A stretch of DNA of 64,000 nt, from NCBI RefSeq assembly GCF_024713975.1, contig NC_091097.1:9678361-9742360 (forward strand). The letters are read 5' to 3'. Under the pieces are notes generated by a model. That model saw nothing but the letters and a program-made list of their open reading frames with translations. It ran no database searches and was not told the DNA's origin. The position numbers and the translations under genes were made by a program. Positions 1 to 12,698 of this stretch are shown here, piece after piece; position 1 is the stretch's first letter, and each line of letters starts with the position of its first letter. This DNA is from Paralichthys olivaceus. Taxonomy: Eukaryota; Chordata; Actinopteri; Pleuronectiformes; Paralichthyidae.

Positions 1-319
1 TTTATAATAATATGATAAATCTGTTTACATGACATCAAAAAAATGTCCTTCATGCCCATGTGACTTTTTTAAATGTCATGCTTTGTTTAGTCAACAGCCC
101 AAAACTACAAATGTATTCCATTAACTCTCAATCATGCAAAGAAAATCATGCAATCCTCTAATTCAAGGGCTGGAACTGACAAATGATTTTTGGTAGTTTA
201 GCTGAAGAAATAATGATTGTTAGATTGATATGTCTAATAGCTCCAATTTAAAGCCATGGAATTACACAATAGGCCTGTGCAATATGACAATATGTGACAA
301 CAGAAGAACATCTACTGTT

Positions 320-490
320 GCCTTCACCAAGGAGGTTTGATTTTTGCCCAGTAGTTCTAGTATGTTCGTCAGCAGGATTAAACAAAAACAACTGAATGAA
401 TGTTTTTGAGACGTTGGCCAAGAAAGAACCATGCTAATTTTGGTGCAGATCTGGACAAAGTGCTGTAACCAGGGATGTTTCTTCATAAAT
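320..490 (+). repeat. Family B dispersed repeat fragment
   Basis: It begins CCTTCACCAAGGAGGTTTGA and contains CAGCAGGATTAAACAAAAAC. The same landmarks (CACCAAG-AGTTT, then GCAGGATTACCACAAAAAC) occur near 27896 and, in weaker form, near 57306, so this is an interspersed family. I recognise the pattern as common in fish genomes but cannot assign a class. Confidence 0.55.
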
Positions 491-1880
491 ATAGTGAGAA
501 TTTTTGGCGTGTTCACTAATATCCCAGGACATAAATAATGGATCCAAAATAAATCCTTATCCAGCAGATCTAAATGTTGTTTCATTAGGAGATAGTTTCA
601 TATTATTTTCTTGTTTATTCCTTCTGTCACAAATCATCCTTTATGACAATAGATTTCATAATTTGGAAGGTGACTTGTTTTCTTCCATTAAGCTCAGATA
701 AAGGCAAGAAATGTGCATTAAGGTGCCAAAAACAAACGTGAAGGAGAGTGAACATTACACAGAATGCGGTAATTCAAACAGGAGAGGGACTACTTCTTTC
801 CAACGAACATACAGTAGTTTGGGTATGAAAAGTCTAACACAAACCCAACAGAGTCGATTAACTTACTAACTTAATTTACCACCTACACTAGATTCCCCTC
901 AAACAAACTAATCTGAGCCAGTTGAGTGCTAGAAACCAATCCCAAACATTGTGAGAGACTTTTGCCCGCAGCACACCATATGGCAATGATGACAATGGAA
1001 GATGGAGGGAGATGAGAGCTGCTGTTGATCCATACAGTATCCACATGGACCCAGCTCACACAGTTGAACAGAATTAACGAGTCATTTTACATCATGCAGC
1101 ACTGCAACCCGACCCGGTATATATGTGTGCATAGTTTAGTCTTTTTGAACAATGGTAAGAATATGTGCCTACATATGTCCACGGCCCTAACACCTCCCTT
1201 TCTTGCATCTGGTCAACTTCTCTGCCTCTGCCGTATCCAATGATGCATCGGCTAACAGCAGCTTTATAAACACAATACACAATATATAAAAACAGATATT
1301 GGAAAATGGAGTATACTGGACTATACAGCCTCATCCTGCAGCCCATCTACAGAATAATATGGGAGCATCACACAATTTACATTCTACATTCGTTGACTCT
1401 GCTGAACACATTTCTTACAGGGCCTTGTACACATGAATTATAGATGTTAGGCATCATCTTTTTTTTTTTTATTATTCAAATTGGAATTCCCTGAAGCATT
1501 TATCCCAAGCCTTCTCCCTGTTTGGAATGCAGAAGCCGAGTTCAACATGAAACCTTTGTGACCAAGTGATTTTCATGAGCATCTATGTTCAGAAACACTG
1601 GATAATTCCAGTGGAGGTTTGGTGAAGGGTTGGGACAATAAAAAAAAATACAGTTGATGAAAAATTATTTCTTTAGTGTTTGAATACTGGAGCAAAACTG
1701 TCCTGCAACACTGCTCACAGTTCCCCAACAATTAATGAGAACACTGGCTGCTCAACAACAGTAGTGCAGTTTCACTGAGATCAACATCATTGTTCTGTTT
1801 CATTTATCTCTTTCTTTCTTGCATTATATCACAAAGATTATATCATTATATCACAAAAAAACATGAATACAAATTGTGAC

Positions 1881-1884
<4 letters not shown>

Positions 1885-1932
<48 letters not shown>
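1885..1932. repeat. Compound (TA)n(GA)n microsatellite
   Basis: About 15 TA units run directly into about 9 GA units. It sits inside the axin1 intron. The flank on its right (GCAATGATTCC, then TTTACAGTTTAACCATAAAC) is shared with the flank of the TA tract at 17173, so the tract may be part of a mobile repeat. Confidence 0.9.
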
Positions 1933-1934
1933 AA

Positions 1935-2130
1935 ATTGGCAATGATTCCAAAGATAATGTAATTGTGGCTTTCTTATTTTACAGTTTAACCATAAACTTT
2001 AAAACAAATAACTATAAATAAAAAGAAAATACAAATACATTTTATGCAAAATGTGAAAAGAAAATAAAGTCACAAATTTTCTCATTTTCTGTTGATTTCA
2101 AGTTTTCATATCAGCAAACATAAATGCTGA
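1935..2130. repeat. Dispersed segment similar to 17205-17400
   Basis: Shared landmarks in the same order are GCAATGATTCC(T/A)AAGAT, TTTACAGTTTAACCATAAACTT, an A-rich stretch with ATAAATACAA-like words, then TTTTCT and AACATAAA-GC. Both copies sit just right of a TA microsatellite. It is unclassified. Confidence 0.5.
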
Positions 2131-5100
2131 AACCGCTATGAAAGGCTCATATCTTGTTAAACACAAGAAGTCTTATTACAAAAGAAATGTATTAGATCTG
2201 GCTGTGACTCAACATTAACAATGACCATGGTGGGACTACAGTTTACATAACTGCCTTTGGTTATTTAAACTGAACTGATCTTGTACAAACAGGCATTTGA
2301 CTCATGTATTCTGTAAATACAAACCCCAACAGCATGCAAACACTGCACATGTACTAAACTCTAAACTCTGATCCTCTGTTGAAAATAAAACCTTATTGTA
2401 CGTGACAAGCTTGCAAGTTTAAATCAGCAGTTAATATAACTTAATGCCACTTTTCATTTCACAATACAATTTCTGATGCTGGAGGAACCCGCTCATGTTT
2501 TTACCTCATGAAATCTCACCATTGTTCTTAATTTTTTAACAAGACAAAAATTGTGAGAGAAAATAACCCCAGAACTTTTGCGATATCAGATATGGAACTG
2601 CCATAACATTAAAACAAGCTTTACCAGCAACTGTGTCAAATCAAGTTAACCATAATAACCTGCTTTACTCATACAGGTGTGTGACAGACTGACAGCATAG
2701 GTAACACTAGGACCCTGAAACTAAAGCTGTTTAAAGCAATTCAACCACTGCCACTTTTTATATCCTCTCGGCTTCTCCAACTGTGTTATGTCAAAATGTT
2801 GACACTTTTCTTCTTTGTGTCTGATTATATTTCTATTGTCTGTATATATTTTGGTCTCAAAGTTTAAACATCCGATAGTGCTATAGGACTTTTTCTTTGA
2901 GGAAATACAAAATCATGACTTAAAACATCAATAAACCGTGTAGATCAGTACCAGTGATGAACACACAAAACTATGAGATAAAGACAACAAAGGTCAAATT
3001 AAAAATAGCCGGGTCTGCTCAACTGGTTCAACTGCTCAACAATGCCGAGAATTATCTTACAGATGACCAAGTCAGATTAACATTTATCGGAATAAATGTT
3101 TTTCTTCACCACCTGTCCCACTTCCACATTGTAATCTATTGTAGATGTATGAGTATATGAAGACTAACTGATGAATCAATGGAAGAGAATAAATAAAGGT
3201 TCATGGTTAAGTTGTGAAAAACACTTCAGGCTATAGACTGAATTATTCTCAAATCCTGCCTCAGAGTGAAAAAGAAGAAGAGAATGTTTACACTAAACAT
3301 GTCAAATTCAGCAAAGGTGTAAAATATGCAAAGCAAAGACATTAGGTAAAAAAGACTAACTGGTTCTGCAAGAATCACACACAGCAACAAAATGCACACA
3401 AACTCAATTGTCACAGGAGACAAAACAAAGATAGAGCAAAGTTACACTCAATATTCTGTTGAGGATAACTGGCACTGGATCAAACAAACAACTGAACACT
3501 GACTTTAAATCTGTGTACAACCCTTATTATGCATTCAGAGGCACCTTAAAATGACGAGACACTAATGTTTCTCAGCATCAATCATTAGTTAGGCTAAGAC
3601 GGTCAATCCTTGACAGTCCTCACCAGGTTGAAAGCAACAGATACTCGATCTCATAAAGAGGAAAACACATTAGAACAGTGAGGGAAAAGATCCCTCCACT
3701 GCTTATAAACACAACTTAAGTTTGTCGGGCATGTGCATTCTACTGCGGACTTAAAGAAGATAAACCCAACATTTTAATCCACAACAGATAAAGTAAAACA
3801 TGATGGCTCTCACACAACGTCTGGTATTCACTCTGAGAACAAACCCAGGCTCAAAGAGTCATTTATGAGATTTTTTGCAAGTACTTAATATTGTTAAATA
3901 AATGTCTATGTCTGAGGATAATAATTTTTTTCTTGCTTTACTTTACTCTCTTTATGTTCATTGCTTTGAGCTTTCAGTCTATTAGGAACACCCCCTCAAA
4001 ATCCCCAGCCCCTTGCAACGTTTCACTGTCGTCATCGCCACATGTTAATTCCGTAGGAAATGCAGAGACGTGATCAGCAGGCATCAGCAGACTTTGCACC
4101 GCAGAGATTATAGCAACATCTGGTGAAACCTACGGTAGCGTAACACACTGACATCTACATATGCACTTAGACAGATGCTCCACCCACACTGCATGTAGTC
4201 TTAAATATTCAATATGGGCTACACTGTAAAAATGTTTAAGCATCAAGTATTAAAGTTGCTCAGCTGTTGCTTCTGTGTTGCCACTTTTGAGCAGAGGTAA
4301 AATTTATTTTATAGATAAACAAAATGGGGACATTATCATATATTGATAATTAATAGGAGGGATGCAGGTCAGCAAAATGAGACACCATATCACTGATGAG
4401 CCTGTCACTCCTGATGAGCAGAATGGTATTTTGTGGGTATATGTGTGGTGTAGCAAAAAATATCAGTATTGTTTTGTGTTTTTAAATATGTTACAACAGA
4501 TAAACATATGTAAGTATCTATTTAATACAATCTGCAACAGAATGTAAGACCATTCCAATTGTATATGTGCTTTCAAAGTATTTCCCATGCATTAGCATTA
4601 GGCTGAACCCCATGCTCTGACCTTGACCTTGACAGATATGAATACAAATCAGTAGTGCAGGTCCTCAACCAACCGCTACAAATTTGCCACGTTTACTCCA
4701 AATTGGATTTAAACTACCTGAAATGAGAGGAGACAGGAAAACACCACAAATTACAATAAACTCATACAAATAGTCCAGCTGTAATGAAAGGTGTTTGAAA
4801 GCATAGATGCCAAAGATGAAATGTTATTGCGCAAACATAGTCAACAAATACTCTACACCAAAGTCCAAAGCACCAGTAAGTGAGTAAGTGATTTAAGAAA
4901 AACTTCCATATTGATTCTGAAGCAATGTTATAATGTGGCTTCAAAATCCAGAATTATTAAATCAGATCAATAAACGTGGGTATGACTAGTCATAACCCTA
5001 AACAAGATTGAGAGCTGATCATTTTATTACAGAAAAATATTATTTTCCAGTAATGCAGACTAAATATTAAGAGGTTGAAGAGGACAAAGCTTACAGTGAT

Positions 5101-5432
5101 TTTTGTAAAAGCTCCTCTTCAAACAATATAGTGTTTTCACTTCAGAACCTTATCCAATGGGAAAACCTATTTCCCAGAGTACCTGCACAAGAAAATACAA
5201 AGAAGACTTCTTCAACTTTCCAATAGCAAGTTAACTTAGACTCAACTCCCCACACCATCTTCCTCTCATCTGAGCTGTCTCCTGTGCTTCTCTCTGACTC
5301 TCATCTTTTCAAACTTGAGGCAGTGTATGGGGTGGTGTGGGGTTTCAGGTTTATTTCTAATTCAGCACTTTGCGGAGAAAAGCTGTGCAGATAGAACTGA
5401 TGTGAAGCTTTCTAGATTGCTGGAAGATTTAC

Positions 5433-6313
5433 CTGTACTCGTGACTGTCCTGGAATCTTGCAATGTTGGCAACTCGCTGCGGTACTGTCTCCATTAGCAG
5501 CTTCTGGGTAAGCCGGTTGCTTGGCGTGGGGTCACTCTCGGGCTGCTCCTCTGTCTCATGGTCACATCTCCATTCCTCATCTTCATTTAAAGTCGGCAAA
5601 TAACCCGACAGTCCTTTCCCATTACCAGAAACAGAGCTCTGATCACTGTACAGCTTAGGGCTCTCTCCTCCTGTCCTTGTATATTCCAAATAAATGTCAG
5701 ACTTGAGGAATAAAGGGTAGGTGTTGTCCTCCATGATAGTCTGTATCTCAGTCTGAGCCTGGTCAAACATTGCTGGATCAATATGAAGCTTCATCACACA
5801 GTCTTTAATGAAGGACTTGGTGGCTGGTTTGATCTGCCTGGAAACAATCCCATTGTTGTCCAAGACAAATTTCTTATAGATAGCTTTTGCCAGTTTCAGC
5901 TTCTTCTCTTCGTTACCCTCATTAGCTTCTTGTTTGCGAAAACCACTGCATGCAAACCAGAAGTCCAGCATATCTGCGCATTCCTCCTGCTTGAGAAACA
6001 TCCTAAACAATTGGATGCCATCCTGGTCATCCAGGAGGGAGTGAAGAGATTCTGCCCACTTTAGGTAGGGTGGTGTCGGAGAGGCACTGCCCTCCGGCTC
6101 ATAACCCAGGTCCAAGTCGGGTCGTCTGGGTGTAGCCACAGATGCCTCACATTTGAGGCTCTCATTCTTTAAGGAGAAGCCTAGGTTGCTGCATTGGCGT
6201 CCGTCACTGCACACAAGCTCACCTTCCTCCCCTGGGACTGGAGGCCTGGGAGCATCCTCAGTGAAGCCTCCCCCCAGGTCCGCTAAGTAGCTCCTTTTGT
6301 CGCTTACACTCAT
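5433..6313 (-). CDS. axin1: Axin-1, first coding exon (RGS domain), partial gene
   Basis: Axin is the scaffold of the cytoplasmic beta-catenin destruction complex, binding APC, GSK3, CK1 and beta-catenin. This exon encodes the first 293 residues. [15 protein letters not shown] (about residues 18-32) is the conserved N-terminal tankyrase-binding segment. [19 protein letters not shown] follows, and the RGS domain that binds APC spans about residues 89-212, with intact [17 protein letters not shown] and [17 protein letters not shown]. Conservation of the N-terminal motif favours axin1 over axin2. I chose ATG 6313 (MSVSDKRS, A at -3); an in-frame ATG at 6328 is possible. The exon ends in phase 2 at a GTAAAT donor (5432-5431). 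The beta-catenin-binding and DIX parts are not in the window. Minus-strand acceptor-like sites lie near 6390 and 6405. Confidence 0.94.
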
Positions 6314-8076
6314 AGTTCCAGCATCCATAAGCCACGTCTCCGTGGAGCCCACACTGCACAACTATTAGATCCAGACCTCTACATATGCCTCTGCAAAACA
6401 AATCCTGCAAGGAGGGGAAATACATTATGAGTGGCAGCTTTATCACATCACTGAAAGGCAGGGGAATGCTTTTAAAATATATTTTAATACTCATTCTCAA
6501 GAAAGTTCATGCAGCAATTTACTGATACCAAGTGTAATTCAAATGAACATCTAGAGTTGACAAATGTTTATCGATTATGTGCCATACCCCCGGTTAAAGA
6601 AGAACTAATATCCTGTCGGGAATTTTTTTTAAATCCTGCACGGTTTGCATTTTCATCAGATTTCCATGAAAAACTCATCATGTGGCCAATTTCCAGCTGA
6701 ACGTTAAAATTAATGCAAATTCTGCAGAAATCCAGAGGATTTGAAAAAGCTACTATGAAGCTTTAAAACCAGACAGTAGCTTCTGGTACTGACACACTTC
6801 CCTACGGCAGACTGTGTTTACACTCCAATATTAGGAAAGTGTTATTTGATTCTCATAATTTAAACTGAAAAAGATGTCCATGCACTTGGTCTCTGGCCAT
6901 AGATTCTGCAGAGCATCTGCAAACCTGAGCAGAAATTAGAAAGTGAAGTCATCAGGCTTTTAATGTGGTTTGATAGTCTAGAGGCATCTTTCTACTGTAG
7001 GACGAATATGGTGCAGTGTTCATGTAGCACCCAGTAACATCACACTGATTTATATGCATAAGCATATCATTACTTTACATAGCTACTCCAGTTACATCCA
7101 GATTAGTAGTAGTGTATCACCACAGTACAACCTCAATACTCCTGAGGTTTATTAACTCAATAATAAAGCAGGATTAGTATCTCTATTTTTAAACAATAGA
7201 ATCAGTACTGCAAAATGTACTTTATTGATCCTTGTGTAGTATTCTATACTTGTTATACTCCCTTCCTGTTGTAGAGAAAGGGCGGCAGCAGAATAGTACA
7301 TGTAAGGATTTTAGGGATTGAGTGTCTAGTTCAAGGACACATTGTCCCTGAGCTTTCTTGCTGAGGAAGGACACAGTAGTGCCCAAATATGCACCTCTAT
7401 GGACTGTACACAGGCGACATGCAGGTAAGGATATAATGTTGGTGATAATTGTGCAATGTAAATGTAATAGAGGGTAACACATTTCCATTTGAGACGCCTT
7501 GACAGCTGACAGGACACAATTGTGGTGACTGGTATAGGCTCTGACCAATCAAAACTAAAACATGGACGACTAAAGGGCCAATTAAAAGAAGAAGAAAAAG
7601 ACATGCCCTGATTTCACCTTGGAATCTGAATTACATCCTCATTCACAGCTCTGTGCACAGTTGATGCTTATGGTTTGGGGATGGAGAAAAAAAAATGGGT
7701 TCATGATTTCAATGAGCAAAAATAGGGGGGTCTGACAGCTGTCTTTACTCCATCTGTGATTTCACTGGAAATAATCTCTTTTTTAATGGTTGCCATCACA
7801 TTCCCTTTAGGGCACACCCACTCCCTGTCTTGTCCAACACACAAACACACACACACAAACACACACACACTCATCGTTACCCTGACTGAACGAAGACAGC
7901 ACAGACAAAAACTGCCAACAGTGTTATTCTCTGCGCAATCCGTAAGCGTGAGCAGCACGTGCACTGTGCTTAACTGAAACATAAAAGACAGTGTGACCAC
8001 GAGCACGTCTCGTGTCAAACAATGGCGGTGTTTAAACGCTCAGGGAATTCAAAAATAAAAACTGGCTCCACGTTAC
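6314..8076 (-). other. axin1: axin1 5'UTR part and first intron (inferred)
   Basis: Between the coding exon and the CpG-rich region there is no other recognisable gene. On the minus strand an acceptor-like TTTTGCAG (ending near 6391) and CCTTGCAG (ending near 6405) could begin the coding exon, and GCAG|GTAACG at 8077/8076 could end a noncoding first exon. A short CA microsatellite lies at 7836-7870. The first-exon assignment is inference; a transcript would settle it. Confidence 0.4.
7836..7870. repeat. (CA)n microsatellite
   Basis: An interrupted CA/ACAA tract. Confidence 0.85.
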
Positions 8077-8623
8077 CTGCACGTAACGATGCACCGGCAC
8101 GACACATGCACGGTTAGCGCATGCATATTTAAATTCCCGGTTGTGCGGTCACAGGTGTGTGTGCGCGTATGAATATGCGGAGCGGCTCAGGGGAACAGCC
8201 AGGGAAATGTCCCGGTCTTTGTTTTTACCGAGAAGTGAAGCGGCTCGTTGTATTTTGAGGTGAAGCCCATCACAGCCATGTCTTGGCCTCTCCGGCAGCA
8301 GCGGCGAGTGGGGGAAGGGAGGCACAAACTAACTCCGTACACACACACACACGGACACAGAGAGAGGGGGACAGGCCTGTTAGCCCACCGACAAGTGCAC
8401 AACTTTGTCTCACTAGTCCCCCGCTAATGAACGCGCTGTGCCCGCTTACAGCCGCTCAACGACACGGCGAGCCGCCGGGACTGCTTGTCCTCAACGCCGT
8501 CAGAGGACACGCAGGGAAATCCCGCATCAAAAGCCCGCAAACACTTAGTGAGCCATCGCTTTGCCGCTTCTATCTCCCGACTACACCGCAATCCCGGTGC
8601 CTGAGCTCTGAGCTGAGAGCACC

Positions 8624-8650
8624 GGGAGGAGGAGGAGGAGGAGGAGGAGA
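8624..8650. repeat. (GGA)n tract
   Basis: A purine-rich GGA triplet repeat inside the CpG-rich region. Confidence 0.85.
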
Positions 8651-8815
8651 GGAAGAAAAAGTCACATATACTTCACCGGTGAAAATCTTCTCGCTGCTTT
8701 CGAGTGCATCGGGTATTTGGACCGGGACAAGTCCCCGCCGGCAGTGACACCGCTGCGAAGAGCAGGACTTTAAAAATAACAAAGACAACAGTCCGCTCTC
8801 CACCTCTCCATGGCT

Positions 8816-8853
8816 GTCTCTCTCTCTCTCTCTCTCTCTCTCCCTCCCTCCCT
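8816..8853. repeat. (CT)n microsatellite
   Basis: A CT dinucleotide tract followed by CCCT units. Confidence 0.9.
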
Positions 8854-9214
8854 CTAGCTCTCTCTATCTGTGCGCGGAGCTGAGGCTGCACCACAGAACA
8901 TGGACAGCGCCCCAAGCGTTCACTACACACATTACCACCGATTAGTCTCGGGTTCATGTGGTACATTGATTCTTCTTCTGTCTTTCTCAGGTGATACATC
9001 TCTTGAAAAAGAGGTCGCTATCCCCTTCAGTGTTTTTTTAAATAAAAATAAAAATTCTTAATTCAAATAGCACAAACCCTAAAGACTATTGTACAAGGGG
9101 GTGACATTTTGATTGTTATAATAATGAATTATTAAAAGCAAGGACCTTTTCAAGAAATGATCACTTTTTAACCATCAATCTCAATACCTCTTTATATGCA
9201 GATGAACATGTCAA

Positions 9215-9300
9215 ATTGTCCGGCTGCAGTATCAGTCAAAAAAATCCATGTCAGTGGACGGGACACGGATCAGACTAAAAAGGTCAAAGTAGACATAGTA
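9215..9300 (-). repeat. Family A repeat, 3'-end fragment (copy 1)
   Basis: On the minus strand it reads GACCTTTTTAGTCTGATCC, a degenerate form of the family A 3' portion, which typically contains TTTAGTTTAGTCCATGTCCC. Divergence from the other copies suggests an old insertion. Confidence 0.5.
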
Positions 9301-10224
9301 TAATTTCTGAAATGTGATGTCTGTTAATTTAGGGAGGTCATATTGATGTATAGTCAAGAGATAATTGTTCCAGTAAGCTTAGTTTCAATGCATAAAAAAG
9401 TGGGGTGAAACGTTATGATTGAGAGCTAGCCCTAACCCGTCCCGTAACCAATGCCAATTGATTTATGTTTTATTTATTTAGTTGTATTGGTGTTTGCTTT
9501 TTATTCGTAGTGATGATGATGATAATGTTTATGGTTAAACTATAACATATAAATTATTAGCTACATTTCTTGCCATTAGGGTTTGATAATGACATCTTAG
9601 TAACATATCAGTATCGTCATCAGCCCCAAAGAATCCTTATCAGTCAGGCTCTAAAATATAATTAATTATAGGCATACTTGTAGGTATAGTCTATTGTGTA
9701 CGTGCTGTGATGTATATCGTTAAAAGCCGTAATCTGTTTTGAGGTACAGGTACTAAACCAGAGAATTTACATTTTATGCTACTTTATTCTACATTTCAGA
9801 AGGAAATATCATACTTTCTACTCCACCACATGTATTTGACATCTATGGCTACATGTCAGTATTTTATATGTAATACATATTGACCAGTTAATAAAAAGAG
9901 CTTTTTTTAATACATGGGACTACCAAGTAGTGAGAATTATTTAAATTGGCAACACCTTGATGACATCAATGCTGATGTAAATGCTGCTTTCCAGTCTGTG
10001 CATGAAGCATAGAAAGTAGAAATTTCACATTTGACTGTTGACCTGCAAGAGCAGGTTAGACAACAATGTGCTTAAAAGGCATTTTTTCAGTCCAACCACA
10101 GACTGCAGTAGATGGCTCCACTGATTACTTCATATGGGCCAGCAGTGCTTTGATCAACTGAATCACCTGAGCATGGCACAAGAACAGACTAATGGAAAAC
10201 TGGCCAGCAGCACGCCAGGTTAAC

Positions 10225-10500
10225 AGTAAATCTACTGTAAATAAAGATGGCTATAGTGTGGCACCACGGTATCAAGGTCCCATGGGCTCAGCCAGTCTCA
10301 GCTGTCCATCATGACATGACCCCGTTTTATAGCGTCAAATAACTAATTAAAGCCAATTGAATCAGAAACACTTGAACATAATTGGTAAGAACCTAAAATA
10401 AAGGAAACCAACCTTGACCTTTTAGTTTAGTCCAATTCCCATCTGCTAAAATGGAGGAGGCAGGGTTTATGACCTGTACTGTAGCCAGCTACTTTTTTCG
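10225..10500 (+). repeat. Family A dispersed repeat (copy 2)
   Basis: It begins near ACTGTAAATAAAGATGG and continues through AGCTGTCCATCATGACATGA and GACCTTTTAGTTTAGTCC. It ends near ATGGAGGAGGCAGGGTTTATG and CTGTAGCCAGCTACT. These landmarks recur in order in copies near 11862, 29105, 55275 and 61950, which defines the family. I cannot name its class; no open reading frame or terminal inverted repeat was seen. Confidence 0.7.
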
Positions 10501-11827
10501 TCTACTTTCTTAAATAAACATCTTGTATTGTTTTTTTAGGACATAATTTTACATAATTATGTGTCCTATTTACATGTCTCAAACAAAAGCTTAGAGTGTA
10601 CGCATTTAACGTAGCTTCCAATTGTTTCATAAATACTTTACTGAGCTATTTCTCTTCATGTCATGGTGTGTTGATGAATAAAACTAATAAATCTATTGTA
10701 GAAATCCAGTTAAGGAGTGACACATCTCTACTGAATAAACACTGCATTGCCATCACACATTTAGAAACACATTAAATCCTTATTTTCTGGTTGAGAATAA
10801 GTCACAAATTGAGGCACGCAGCCTTTATAGGTTAAACCTACAAGTAGTGATGCTTTAAAGCAAGACATCTATTGCAGCAATGTTTCAGTTCAACTGATGA
10901 TTGTCTCACCATTACACACACTTGACATGTCATTACTTAAATTTACAATACAAAGACTAAGAGACGGACCAAACACAGCAATAATGTCTGTTGCCAGTTT
11001 GTGTGCTTTCATACCAGACAATCACTGAGCGGTCACACGGTTCTACTGAGTCGAAGATGAAAGGCCAGTGGAACATCATCACAACCATGTACGCGTTTGA
11101 TTATGTAATCACACCAAAACCATTTAGGATCACTAGAATGAACAGGGATATACATTTCACACTCCGTCACACCACATCACCGGAACTGCCTGCTCACATC
11201 TACAAAACCTGTTAAAGTGTGAAAAGTACACAGCGCTTACAATGTTCACACCAGTGACACAAAAGATGAAAAAGCCACAGCACACTCCAGCTTCCTCGGT
11301 TTTGGGCAGCAACAATTTAAACATCCTGATACTCAAATACTCTTCTAACATCTATCATTTTCTCCATCCATTGGCTGTATTTCAGTTATTGTTTATATCA
11401 CATTTCAGTGATCTGCTGCAAAATGTCAAAGGTCAGCATTTCCTCCACTAGGAAATCTTGACAGTGATTCAGAGCCTCGGGCAGATGATGTGTCCGCCTT
11501 CACGGCATGTCACATCGACCTCCAGTCACGACACTGATTCCTTCACAGACAGTGTTCTATCATAGCCATACAAGTAACTAGACACTGCAACAGTTGATTG
11601 ATTTACGCCTCATTTGATTAGCAATTAATCATTTTGAGAAGTATAAAATGTTAAGGTTCTCTTGTACGAGCCTCTTGGATGTGAATATTTTCTTGTTTAC
11701 TTTATCGTGGATGATGTAAATAGAATATCTTTGTGTTTTGGACTGTTGGTCGGAAAAACAAATCGCACTGTATCACCTTTATTGCTTGAAAATTGCAAAT
11801 TTCTACAATTTTCTTTGTATCTATGGA

Positions 11828-11833
<6 letters not shown>

Positions 11834-11859
<26 letters not shown>
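11834..11859. repeat. (TA)n microsatellite
   Basis: A perfect TA tract directly before a family A copy. Confidence 0.9.
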
Positions 11860-11861
11860 GG

Positions 11862-12205
11862 ACAACAAGTCTCCACTTCCTCACAAAGTACAAAAAATGA
11901 AGCCAATCTTTTGGAGGCAGAGTCTGCACAGTAGTGATCATGGAGTGGAGCCACAAGGTCCCACAAAGACACAAGCTCGACCAATCAGTCAGTCTCAGCT
12001 GTCAATCATGACTTTCCACCCAATCTTTACAGCATTAAATATTAAAATCAAATTTATCAGAAACATGAACACTTGAACATAAATCAGGGTGATCAAAATG
12101 TCAACTTTGTACTTTGGCCCACATCTCATCCACTAACATGGAGGAGGTGGGGCTTATTACCTGCACTGCAGCCAGCCACTAGGGGGCGATCAAGACTTTT
12201 GAGAA
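11862..12205 (+). repeat. Family A dispersed repeat (copy 3, most complete)
   Basis: Landmarks in order are AAAAAATGAAGCCAA, GTCTGCACAGTAGTGATCA, CTCGACCAATCAGTCAG, AGCTGTCAATCATGACTTTC and AACATGGAGGAGGTGGGGCT. It ends GCCAGCCACTAGGGGGCGAT. The terminal CCACTAGGGGGCG at 12176-12188 resembles the core of a CTCF site. This copy gives the clearest view of the family, about 340 bp long. Confidence 0.72.
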
Positions 12206-12698
12206 ATGTTTAACTGTTAATAATCTAAAACTAATGATAACTAACTGATGCTTTCTGTCAGTCACCAACATGCTCATCAGTTCACAGTTTTCAAGTCAAC
12301 TCAATGTTGCTCACATTTGTGTATATCTTAAACTGTGCAAAACCAGCCTCCTTAATAGTCAAGAAAAAAAAGCAGGTACGATGACATCGCTGCAATAATG
12401 TCAAGTGACAATGTAACCAATTCTTATTATAATGATAATACTATCAATAGATCAGTTCCACTGCAGCAAGTCATGACGAAGGAGCCACTGCCTTTCACTT
12501 GACTGAATTAAAGATGATCTGAAAAGGGATTTTCTTTAATAAATCCTGAAAACCTGAAATATTGTGTATATAAATGTCCATATGTGTGTTCATAAATGGC
12601 TCACATGACGATGTTAAAGATTTACAGGCAAATCAACTTATATCTTATTTGTGTTAACAGCATTTTATTTTTAATAACATAAGACCAACAGGTTTTAC

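Larger units (their letters stand above)
1..5432 (-). other. axin1: axin1 intron after the first coding exon (left part of window)
   Basis: This AT-rich stretch lies downstream of the axin1 coding exon on the minus strand. It starts with a clean donor (GTAAAT at 5432-5427) and runs off the left edge. I looked on the minus strand for the next axin1 exon, expected to encode a segment like YGSWREPVNPYYVN, and saw nothing convincing. It holds a family B repeat fragment near 320-490, a TA/GA microsatellite at 1885-1932, and a segment at about 1935-2130 that resembles 17205-17400. The short ORFs here show no recognisable protein. The intron therefore probably extends beyond the window. Confidence 0.6.
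8077..8900 (-). promoter_or_regulatory. axin1: CpG-rich presumed axin1 promoter and noncoding first exon
   Basis: This block is visibly richer in CG dinucleotides and G+C than its flanks, for example GTGCGCGTATG, GGCGAGCCGCCGGG and CCCCGCCGGCAG. It lies 1.8-2.6 kb upstream of the axin1 coding exon on the minus strand, and a possible donor (GCAG|GTAACG) sits at its left edge. It also holds a GGA tract (8624-8650) and a CT tract (8816-8853). No TATA box is evident. The promoter role is inferred from position and composition only. The open frames through it look like by-products of composition and simple repeats. Confidence 0.45.
8901..12650. other. Intergenic, repeat-rich, no gene seen
   Basis: This spacer lies between the axin1 promoter and the exon-like duplicated segments. 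It holds three family A repeat copies (9215-9300, 10225-10500, 11862-12205) and a TA microsatellite (11834-11859). The short ORFs match no protein I know. Confidence 0.6.

Noticed and set aside
1-5432. Further axin1 exons (beta-catenin-binding, DIX)
   Set aside because: Minus-strand reading gave no segment resembling the next axin exons; they probably lie outside the window.
7290-7330. Minus-strand word resembling miR-365 (CCTAAAATCCTTA)
   Set aside because: One A is missing, the 5' part differs, and no matching hairpin arm was found.
8283-8999. Overlapping ORFs on both strands in the CpG-rich axin1 upstream region
   Set aside because: They are driven by GGA, CA and CT simple repeats and by low stop-codon density in GC-rich DNA.
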